This document shows, piece by piece, positions 1 to 7,123 of a stretch of DNA of 64,000 nt (position 1 is the first letter of the stretch; every line of letters begins with the position of its first letter). The stretch covers positions 35,175 to 99,174 of the forward strand of contig NZ_NRRY01000015.1 in the NCBI RefSeq assembly GCF_016583905.1, given 5' to 3'. Both the position numbers and the translations under genes were made by a program. This DNA is from Lamprobacter modestohalophilus (GTDB lineage: Bacteria; Pseudomonadota; Gammaproteobacteria; Chromatiales; Chromatiaceae). The notes under the pieces are model-generated. The model did no database searches and was not told the DNA's origin. It saw only the letters and a program-made list of their open reading frames with translations.

Positions 1-1
1 C

Positions 2-1108
2 GATGGCGAGATGGCGCTATCCGGCGACAGTCTCAGACTGACACGGCTGAGCGCGAGGGCCGACCCCGGAACGATCCAACTGAGCGGCAGTCTCGGATGG
101 CTCGCGCCCGGACAACCCGTTGACCTCAACCTCAGCGCCCGAGCGGCGAGCCCGCTCCAGCTCGACCAACTTCAGCTCCAAGCCGATGCCGATCTTCGGC
201 TCAGCGGCGAACTAGCGGGCGATATGAGACTCGAAGGCGGCCTTCGTTTCGACCAGATCGCGCTGCGCATCCCCGAGCGTTTCCCGGCGACCGTTGCGAC
301 GCTGGAGGTGAAGGAGATCGGGCCGCGTCGCCAGCCGCGGCGAGACCCGCCGCGCCGGAGCGGCTTTAACCTCGGCTCGCCAGCCGAGGTCGCGCTCGAC
401 CTGCGCATCGATGCCCCAGGCGCCATCACCCTCACCGGCCGCGGTGTCGATGCCGAGCTTGGCGGCCAGATCAACGTCCGCGGCAGCCTTGCCCACCCGG
501 CCATCACCGGCGACTTCCGGCTCCTGCGCGGCGAGTACGAGCTGCTCGGTCAGCCGCTACGCTTCAGCCGCGGACGCATTGGTTTCGATGGCGCCTCGGT
601 GCTCGACCCGACGCTCGACCTCGAGGCGCGGGTCCATGCCGAAGGTGCCACCGCCATCCTCAGCGTCGAAGGCAGCGCACGCCGGCCAGAGATCCGGCTC
701 TCCGGCGAACCGGAGATGCCCGAGGACGAGGTGCTCGCCCGGCTGCTCTTTGGCCTGTCTCGCTCTCGGCTCTCGGCGCTGCAGGTCACGCGACTCGGAC
801 TTGCGGCAACCTCACTCGCGGGCATCGATAACCCGGCACTCGGACTGCTCGAGCGCACCCGCAGCGGACTCGGGCTCGACCGCTTTCGCCTCGATCGCGG
901 CGCCGAGCGCCAAGGCCGCGGCGACGCCGTCCTCGAGGGCGGTCGTTACCTCAGCGAACGCGTCTATCTCGGCGCCCGCCAAGGCACCCGAGCCGGCGAC
1001 ACCCAAGGCATCCTGCGCATGCAGGTCAGCCCGCGCATTCGCCTCGAGACCGATGTTGGCGCCAACAGCGGCGCGCGCGCCGGCGCGGCCTTCGAGCTCG
1101 AGTATTAA
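2..1108 (+). CDS. tamB: TamB C-terminal part (translocation and assembly module), 5' end outside window
   Basis: This is the C-terminal end of TamB, the inner-membrane-anchored periplasmic protein that works with the Omp85 protein TamA in envelope assembly and lipid transport. The frame is open from the first base, so the gene begins upstream of the window. The visible 368 residues are beta-rich repeats of the DUF490/TamB type, and the chain ends in the typical FELEY. The segment with GEYELLGQPLRFSRG followed by EMPEDEVLARLLFGLSRS is the family signature near the C-terminus. The end looks complete. What follows is abnormal: the reading frame behind the stop is a headless V-ATPase subunit gene. 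Family assignment is firm; which partner genes lie upstream cannot be seen. Confidence 0.9.
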   Translation, partial: DGEMALSGDSLRLTRLSARADPGTIQLSGSLGWLAPGQPVDLNLSARAASPLQLDQLQLQADADLRLSGELAGDMRLEGGLRFDQIALRIPERFPATVATLEVKEIGPRRQPRRDPPRRSGFNLGSPAEVALDLRIDAPGAITLTGRGVDAELGGQINVRGSLAHPAITGDFRLLRGEYELLGQPLRFSRGRIGFDGASVLDPTLDLEARVHAEGATAILSVEGSARRPEIRLSGEPEMPEDEVLARLLFGLSRSRLSALQVTRLGLAATSLAGIDNPALGLLERTRSGLGLDRFRLDRGAERQGRGDAVLEGGRYLSERVYLGARQGTRAGDTQGILRMQVSPRIRLETDVGANSGARAGAAFELEY

Positions 1109-1296
1109 CCCGCACCAGAAGGGCGATATCGACGGAGGGCCTGGGGCATCACAGCCACTTCCTGTGCAAATGCCTGTTCGCCTGCCCGCAAGACGACAAC
1201 GACCGTGAGCCCGCGCTGCAGGCGCTGGTACACCGGGTCGTTCGCGGCTCCCGGCACGACTTTGCGCTGCTGCTCGGCAAGCCCGAAGACGGCGAC

Positions 1297-2568
1297 ATGG
1301 TGCGCCGCATGGTCTTGGAGCACGGCTGCGAGCCGGTCGGCATCCCCTCTTGGCTGAGCAACGACCGCGGCCAACAAGGTCGCGACATCGACTCACTGCG
1401 CCGAGACAAACAGGCGCGCCTCGAGGAGATCGAGGGCGAGCTTGCGCAGCTGCGCACTGACCCCAAGATCGCCACCGCCCACGCCAATCTCGAGACCCTG
1501 GCCTGGTATCTGGAACATGCGGCACGTCAGCTCGGCGCACACGATCTCTGCCACATCACCGGCTGGACCATCGCGCCCGAGCCAAGCCAGCTCCAGCAGC
1601 GCTTATGGGATGCTGATATCCGCGCGATCCTGCGCTTCCCCGAGCCGCCACCCACGGTCAGCTCGCCGGTGATGACCCTCGATACCTGGTGGGCGCAGCC
1701 GTTTCAGCCGCTACTGCTGATGTGGGGCACGCCAGGCCATACCGAGGTTGACCCCAGTGGCGTCCTCGCGCTCATCGTCCCGCTGCTGTTCGGCTACATG
1801 TTCCCCGATGTCGGCCACGGCCTGATGCTGGTCGCATTCGCGATGCTTTTCTGGTGGCGCTGGCCGCAGATCCGCTTCCTGCTCCCCTGCGGTCTCTCGG
1901 CGATGCTCTTCGGCCTGCTGTTTGGTGACCTCTTTGGCTTCGACACGCTCATCCCCGCGCTCTGGATGAAGCCGCTCGAGGCGCCGATGATCGTGCTCGG
2001 CGTACCGATGCTGTTTGGCGTCCTGCTGCTCCTGCTCGGGCTCGTCTTTGCTGGCCTAGAGGCGCAGTGGCGTGGCACTTTACAACAATGGCTGCAGGTA
2101 GACGCGGCAGTTCTCGTGCTCTATCTACTGCTCCTGCTGACCCCATTCGTCCATGAGATCCTCTGGCTGGCGCCCTTGGCGCTGCTGCACTACTTCGTCG
2201 GCAGTGCCATGCAGGCGCGGGAGCAACGGCTCGCGGCGCTTGGCGCGGCGCTGGGCGAAGCGCTTGGCAGGCTGCTGCTGAGTCTCTTCGAGCTGGCGCT
2301 GAACACCCTCTCCTTTCTTCGAGTCGGCGCTTTTGCGCTCGCCCATGCGGCCCTCTCGCACGCGATCATGACGCTCGCGGACAGCGTCCAGCATCCCATG
2401 GGCTGGCTACTGATCCTAGTGCTCGGCAATCTGTTCGCCGTCGTACTCGAGGGTCTGATCGTGTTCGTGCAAACCACACGGCTGGTGCTCTTCGAGTTCT
2501 TCATCCGCTTCTTGCATGCCGATGGCCGCATCTATCAGCCAGTCCATCAACCACCCACCACCCAATGA
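1297..2568 (+). pseudogene. V-type ATP synthase subunit I (a-subunit), 5'-truncated remnant
   Basis: The protein matches the membrane half of V/A-type ATPase subunit I (NtpI/AtpI), which forms the ion channel against the c-ring. Family landmarks visible are a conserved loop with GYMFPDVGHGLML, a glycine-rich GLLFGDLFGFD segment, several transmembrane helices, and the late helix LNTLSFLRVGAFALAHAALS carrying the essential arginine. From the first ATG it has 423 residues, whereas family members have about 600-650. The N-terminal arm is mostly missing. The frame stays open back to the tamB stop at 1108 but offers no start codon, and no convincing ribosome site precedes 1297. No other V-ATPase subunit gene is in the window. 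I read it as a deletion remnant; an expressed short form is possible but unlikely. Confidence 0.75.
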
Positions 2569-2576
2569 GTCCTCAA

Positions 2577-2623
2577 CCACTCACCACTCACCACTCACCA
2601 CTCACCACTCACTACTCACTACT
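2577..2623 (+). repeat. 7-bp tandem repeat (CCACTCA)n
   Basis: Five perfect CCACTCA units are followed by two degenerate CTACTCA/CTACTG units. The array lies just behind the subunit I remnant and overlaps the 3' end of the hydrolase on the minus strand. The final residues of that hydrolase (VVSSEW) and its stop codon are read from the repeat. Confidence 0.9.
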
Positions 2624-4236
2624 GCAAGATCCTCATGCAAGATCCGGATCAGCTCCTGCACCGCCAGCGGATGCGCGAAACCACCATGGCCGGTTGGCAC
2701 GATCACCTCAGACTCGGCACTCGGCAGATGGGCACTCCAATAGGGGACGACCCCATCGGAGCTGCGACTGAGCTCGCCGCGCCGGCCACGGTTACCAATC
2801 ACTGAATGCATCGGCACGCTGATCTCGGCCTGATCGAGCGCTGCCAAGAAGGGGGAGTCGGGTGAGAGCCCTTGGATGCTGGTTGGAATCCGATCGGACT
2901 CGAGACCCGCCAGACGATCAGTGACCAACTCGAGCTCATTGCGAACCCAGTTTGGCAATCGGATCAGGCGCGAGACCCAGAGCGCTACATTAAAGGTGGC
3001 AAGCCGGCTGCCGCGATGTGGCGTAAACATGAAGATGGCACGGCTGATGTCGTCGCGCGGCTCGAAGATCAGCGCCTGCCGCACCGGGCTGCTGGCCGGC
3101 AGCTGCGAGACTCCGGGCACGATTTGCTCCGCCGCAACGGCGTCCAACCCCGTAATCTGGGCTCGGGATAACACCCCGCCCATGCTATAGCCGACCAAGA
3201 CGATTGGTTTGGTCGGTCCATGAACCGCCACCGCCTGATCGAGCTCCTCGCGGAGCTGCATGGCCGAAAGCGGTACCGGTTGTGCCGTTGGATAATAGAA
3301 GAACCAAAACTGGTAGTGCTCCCGCACGCTCGGGTCCGCCATCAACTCGCGCACCAGTCGGTTCCACATCTGCGGCGTGGTCATCAGGCCGTGCACCAGC
3401 ACCAGCGGTCGCTTATCGGGATCAAACGGCTGCAAGAAGGTCAGCCGCGACTGACCCGCAAAGCGATCGGCACGCAGCAGATAACGCAGACCAGCGAGCG
3501 GCCCCGGCCCCAGTGCGCGAGTGGCGTCGAGCGGCGCCTCGAGGTCCATCGCGACCGGCAGCGGCTGGCGTTGGTCTCTCGGACCCGCGACAGGACCGAG
3601 ATCAATCGACTCCACGCGCAGCGGATCAGCGAGAGCGACCCGGAGTTGATCGGCCTCCGGTGCCGGTAAGGCCAGCGCTGTGATCGGAATCCGGTAGCCA
3701 CGTCTAGGTGCGTTGGCCCCGCCCGGAATGATCGAACCGACCGCGGGCGCTCCCAGCCCAGGCCGCTGCAGGCCTGAATCGGCCTTGAGTGGCCGACGCA
3801 CCGGATCGATCTCGGCCAAGTCCTGCGGATCGCGCCAGTCCGACGGATCAGCGGGGGCCATGATCAGTTCAGGTGCAACCTCACCCTCGGCAATCGCAGG
3901 CAGAACGCGCTCCAGCATGCGCCGATACTGGGTCTGCGCCCGGGCGCGCTTGGCATCGCTAGCCTGCGTCGAGCCCAGGAGTTTGAGGGATTGCTCGAGA
4001 CGCTCACGGGCCAGTTCTGGCGCTGGCTTGGTTGGCGCGAGGGACTGACAGCCACTCAGCGCGAGTGCCATCAGCGCCAACGCAAGCCATGCTGGCGACG
4101 GTGATCCCAACTGTCCGACAAGCCACGACACGGCCCACCGCTCAAATGGTCGCGGAGGTCGCTCTATGGCTTGTTGAATCAGCGCCAAAGCGGATCGGAA
4201 GCCGATGTGCTCTGCAGTTGCACTCGGTCTGGTCAC
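2602..4236 (-). CDS. Lipoprotein alpha/beta hydrolase
   Basis: This is a predicted lipid-anchored esterase or lipase-like enzyme with the alpha/beta hydrolase fold. The oxyanion region LVLVHGLMTTPQMW is followed about 60 residues later by the nucleophile elbow VGYSMGG, and VVPYWSAHLP plus PTGHGGFAHP near the C-terminus carry the likely acid and histidine. A lipobox (LALSGC) ends a hydrophobic stretch at about residues 47-63, implying export and lipid attachment. The outermost start is GTG at 4236; because about 35 non-hydrophobic residues precede the signal, a second GTG at 4131 gives a more normal lipoprotein signal. Substrate is unknown. The last codons and the stop come from a tandem repeat array. 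Confidence 0.8.
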   Translation of the reverse strand: MTRPSATAEHIGFRSALALIQQAIERPPRPFERWAVSWLVGQLGSPSPAWLALALMALALSGCQSLAPTKPAPELARERLEQSLKLLGSTQASDAKRARAQTQYRRMLERVLPAIAEGEVAPELIMAPADPSDWRDPQDLAEIDPVRRPLKADSGLQRPGLGAPAVGSIIPGGANAPRRGYRIPITALALPAPEADQLRVALADPLRVESIDLGPVAGPRDQRQPLPVAMDLEAPLDATRALGPGPLAGLRYLLRADRFAGQSRLTFLQPFDPDKRPLVLVHGLMTTPQMWNRLVRELMADPSVREHYQFWFFYYPTAQPVPLSAMQLREELDQAVAVHGPTKPIVLVGYSMGGVLSRAQITGLDAVAAEQIVPGVSQLPASSPVRQALIFEPRDDISRAIFMFTPHRGSRLATFNVALWVSRLIRLPNWVRNELELVTDRLAGLESDRIPTSIQGLSPDSPFLAALDQAEISVPMHSVIGNRGRRGELSRSSDGVVPYWSAHLPSAESEVIVPTGHGGFAHPLAVQELIRILHEDLAVVSSEW

Positions 4237-4248
4237 ATAGGTAGCGAC

Positions 4249-4482
4249 CTAGTCGATATTGCCACGCCGATGTTGGTCGAACAGATAGCCGCCGATCAGG
4301 CCGGTACCAGCGCCAATCGCAGCGCCACGGCCCGCGTTGCCACTGATCGAGCCAATCGCAGCACCACCAGCCGCCCCCATCAGGGCGCCGCTGCCGGCAC
4401 GGCTGGTGGTAGTCTCACCACAACCTGTCAACACCAGCATCGCCACAACCATCACTGAAACCAGGAAACCAATACGGTTCAT
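4249..4482 (-). CDS. Small glycine-zipper lipoprotein (copy 1)
   Basis: This 77-residue exported lipoprotein has a signal peptide ending in the lipobox VLTGC, then a glycine/alanine zipper of the GxxxG type (GALMGAAGGAAIGSISGN) and a short polar tail ending DQHRRGNID. Such zippers insert in or associate with membranes (compare OsmB and YMGG-type proteins). The ATG at 4482 is chosen because GGAG lies 8 bases upstream; an in-frame GTG at 4491 lacks this spacing. It lies 142 bases downstream of the Rap1a-like gene on the same strand. A close paralog with the same partner occurs at 22391-22621. Exact role unknown. Confidence 0.8.
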   Translation of the reverse strand: MNRIGFLVSVMVVAMLVLTGCGETTTSRAGSGALMGAAGGAAIGSISGNAGRGAAIGAGTGLIGGYLFDQHRRGNID

Positions 4483-4624
4483 CGTCAACACTCCACTCTA
4501 AGTCGATATAGCTCGATATAGCTCTAATTCCACGTCGCTTCGCGCAGCCTTGCGTCTTCGGCAGCAGCCGCGCTCTTTCGACATCGATACGCAAGCCCGG
4601 CGCAACCCCGGCGCAACAACGCGC

Positions 4625-5023
4625 TCAGCGGCAGGGATAGGCCTTGGCCAAGGCCCGCACCAAGCCAACCACGGGCTGCTCACCCATGAGCGTCGCATCG
4701 CCCTTGTTCGCCTCTGCCCAGGCGACGAAAACCGTGCGGCCCTTCGCGACCGTGGTGCCCTCTGGGTAGCAGATCAGACGCTTCATATCGCGCTTGTTTG
4801 CGACCCCATCGTGATACTGGACAGTCGCTTCGATAAAGCCGGTGCACGCCAGCTGGGCTGGCGAGCTTGGATCAGCGGCGCAGACCTGATAGAGGTCTTC
4901 CGTGGTGTCGAAGCGCAGGTCCTCGACTTCGACGGCGATGGCTGGAGCTGCCAGGATTCCAACCAAGGCGATCACAGAGGTCAAAGCGGCGGTCTCACGA
5001 CCAAAACGACGGGGAGAAGACAC
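4625..5023 (-). CDS. Rap1a/Tai-like small periplasmic protein (copy 1)
   Basis: This 132-residue secreted protein has an N-terminal signal peptide (cleavage probably after APAIA). The mature part resembles the Rap1a/Tai family: DLYQVC, then CTGFIEA, ICYPEGT and a C-terminal YPCR, giving four cysteines that could form two disulfides. Rap1a was described as a type VI secretion immunity protein in Serratia, but many family members lie far from secretion systems and may be general envelope proteins. No T6SS genes are in the window. The GTG start at 5023 is supported by AAGGAG 7 bases upstream. It heads a pair with the glycine-zipper lipoprotein, duplicated at 21919-22621. Confidence 0.8.
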   Translation of the reverse strand: MSSPRRFGRETAALTSVIALVGILAAPAIAVEVEDLRFDTTEDLYQVCAADPSSPAQLACTGFIEATVQYHDGVANKRDMKRLICYPEGTTVAKGRTVFVAWAEANKGDATLMGEQPVVGLVRALAKAYPCR

Positions 5024-5804
5024 GGCGGGACTCCTTCGCTAGTTTTAGGGGAACAGATTAGGGGAACAGATCTGAACTTCGGTAGGGCGACCGCAAGATT
5101 GCTGCCAAGGCAAATCGATGCACCGGCAGTCAACGTCGGCTGACCAACGCGCGACCTGTCGACTGACATCGTACGATTTGGGCGTATGCGAGCCGCAGAG
5201 CAGGCCTCAGGTCTAGGCGGCAGGATGATAAGCGATCGCGCCGCCGCAGGGTTAGCATGTTCAGGCTTAGAAATGAGCCGTGACCCACGCCTTGGGTGGC
5301 TGGTCGCAGCGAAGTGGCCGAGTTCAGCATGGCCTTCAGCGGCGATCGAAAAAAGTTCCGCGCTGTTCAGCGATTGACCGATCTAAGCAGAACGACACAA
5401 AACCGTAACCTGGGCAAGGGTCAGGAGGCCCGAGCCTACCAATTACGCACAGGGTTATCCACAGGCGCCGTGGATAACCCGAGCTTGACAAAGGGCGATC
5501 GAACGTTCTCGAGACGGGAGCGCTAAATCGCGCTAAGTCTTTGATTTAATGTCGACTGCTCAGTCAATGCGCATGTCGATGATGGAGCCTGCAAGGCCCT
5601 GTTCAGCCAATGAATTGCGTTTGTTATCGGCAATCCATCAACAGGGTTGTGCACAGGGTCTGTGAATAGATGACGGGCAGCAGAGTGACGCTGACCCAGT
5701 GGATCAGCGGAGAATCCAGTCGTCTGAGCCGGGTCCGCAGTCGCTTGGATGGCAGACCAGATCCGGTTACCCTCTCGCGGCATGAAGTAGCAACAGGTCA
5801 GGCA
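5024..5804. other. 780-bp intergenic region between divergent genes
   Basis: I see no credible gene here; the short open frames overlap on both strands and lack family similarity. The region should hold promoters for the Rap1a-like gene (leftward) and the DUF900 hydrolase (rightward). Its one clear structure is a palindromic pair of DnaA-box-like sequences at 5452-5480, with another TTGTGCACA-like word near 5646. Confidence 0.6.
5452..5480. promoter_or_regulatory. Inverted pair of DnaA-box-like sequences
   Basis: GGGTTATCCAC (5452-5462) and its exact reverse complement (5470-5480) flank a 7-base spacer. The TTATCCACA within the left arm equals the classical DnaA-box consensus. No replication gene is nearby, so this could be a DnaA-regulated promoter, a DnaA titration-type site, or chance. 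Confidence 0.4.
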
Positions 5805-7007
5805 ATGAAGATCACAAAGAAACGGGCGCTCTGGATCGTCGGCCTGATGCTGGCGCTGCTCGCCGCGCTTAGCGGTTACGTCTTCTTCATCTCCACCAAC
5901 GCCGCCCTGAGCCGTGCTGAGGCCTTTGAGTTTCGGCGCATGCAGGTGGCACGCGTCGGCGCTGAGAACGTCTTTCGCTTCTTCTTTGTCAGCAACCGGA
6001 CCGCTGAGCCTGGCGCAGGGCCGCTGATCGAGCGGATTGGTAACCAGCGCTCGTCGGAGCTGCTGTTCGGCTCCTTCGATACCGAGATCGAGCCAACCTT
6101 GGGCCTGGGCATGTGGCTGGACGAAAGCAGCTGGCTCCTCGATGAGGAGATCCAGATCAGGAACATCACCCGGCTCGATCAGACCGCCTTCATCCAACAA
6201 CTGCGCGGCATGGTCTCGGCCTCACCCCATCAGGGCATACTCCTTCTTGTGCATGGGCTGCGCACGGACCTGGATTACGCGATGCGCGGCACCGCCTTCC
6301 TCGCCCACATCCTCGACATCAATGCCCCGGTGCTGGTGTTCGACTGGCCGGGGAACCAAGGCGACACCTTGCGCGGATACCGCCAAGCGCAACGCATCGC
6401 GACCACCTCTGGCGCCGAGTTCGCAGCGACGCTGCGCCTGCTGATCGATGAGGTACGCCCGCAGCGTCTGTGGGTGGTGGCCAACAGCTTAGGCTCTCAG
6501 GTTGTGGTCGATGCAATTTCAGTGCTCGCCCAGGCCCCGGACCTCGCCGACGCCGAGCGCGAGATCAGCGATGTCATCCTGACCGCGCCCGACATCAGCA
6601 GCAGCCGATTCAACGCGCAATTCAAGCATCAGCTCGCAGCGCTGGTCGACGACACCACCATCTACGTCTCCTCGAACGACCGCGCCCTACTCTTGAGTCG
6701 GCTGGTCAATCTGCAACGCCGACTCGGGCAAAGCACACTCGACAAGACCGATGCCGAGCTCATCGACGAGATCGAGCAGCTGCTGGAGCTGGTCGAGGTG
6801 GAGAGCAACGACGGCCGGGTCGCGCTGGTCGACGTGACGCCGGTCAATCGCACGCGCAACTTCCACAACTTCAGTCTCGAGGTGCCGGAGTATTTCGACG
6901 ACATGTTTCTGCGCCTGACCAATCCCGGTAGCCCGCTGAACCGTCAGCGCTACCAATTCCGCACGCCCGACGGCCGGCTCTACTCGGTCCTCACCCGCGG
7001 TCGCTGA
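5805..7007 (+). CDS. DUF900-type alpha/beta hydrolase, membrane anchored
   Basis: This 400-residue protein has one N-terminal membrane anchor (about residues 10-30) and a periplasmic alpha/beta hydrolase domain of the DUF900 family. Visible motifs are FFVSNRT (family N-terminal strand), LLVHGLRTDLDYAM (oxyanion region), VFDWPGNQG, and VVANSLGSQVVVDA, where the serine of NSLGS is the likely nucleophile. A late NFHNFSLEVPEYFDDMF provides the probable catalytic histidine. The ATG at 5805 is preferred over the longer frame from 5670 because it directly precedes the basic n-region MKITKKRALW. Substrate unknown. It is followed, across a repeat block, by another hydrolase in the same orientation. 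Confidence 0.8.
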   Translation: MKITKKRALWIVGLMLALLAALSGYVFFISTNAALSRAEAFEFRRMQVARVGAENVFRFFFVSNRTAEPGAGPLIERIGNQRSSELLFGSFDTEIEPTLGLGMWLDESSWLLDEEIQIRNITRLDQTAFIQQLRGMVSASPHQGILLLVHGLRTDLDYAMRGTAFLAHILDINAPVLVFDWPGNQGDTLRGYRQAQRIATTSGAEFAATLRLLIDEVRPQRLWVVANSLGSQVVVDAISVLAQAPDLADAEREISDVILTAPDISSSRFNAQFKHQLAALVDDTTIYVSSNDRALLLSRLVNLQRRLGQSTLDKTDAELIDEIEQLLELVEVESNDGRVALVDVTPVNRTRNFHNFSLEVPEYFDDMFLRLTNPGSPLNRQRYQFRTPDGRLYSVLTRGR

Positions 7008-7031
7008 TGCACGATCCGGATCGCACACTCT

Positions 7032-7109
7032 CATATCGCATGCTCATCTCGCACGCACATATCGCACGCACATATCGCATGCTCATCTCGCACGCACATA
7101 TCGCACGCT
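7032..7109. repeat. 39-bp direct repeat made of 10-11-bp subunits
   Basis: Two adjacent copies (7032-7070 and 7071-7109) share 37 of 39 bases. Each is built from variants of CATATCGCACG and CTCATCTCGCACG. The block fills nearly all of the space between the stop of the DUF900 hydrolase and the start of the next hydrolase. Confidence 0.9.
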
Positions 7110-7123
7110 CATAGGCACAGCAC

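Noticed and set aside
411..1540. Overlapping open frames on both strands across the tamB end
   Set aside because: They are Arg/Ser/Ala-rich shadows caused by high GC; the tamB frame carries the recognisable protein.
4625..5023. Type VI secretion immunity gene with nearby effector
   Set aside because: The Rap1a/Tai family link is real, but no effector, Hcp, VgrG or other T6SS gene lies within the window, so an immunity role is not asserted.
7026..7113. CRISPR-like array
   Set aside because: Units are short and contiguous with no unique spacers, and no cas genes are present; this is a simple tandem repeat.
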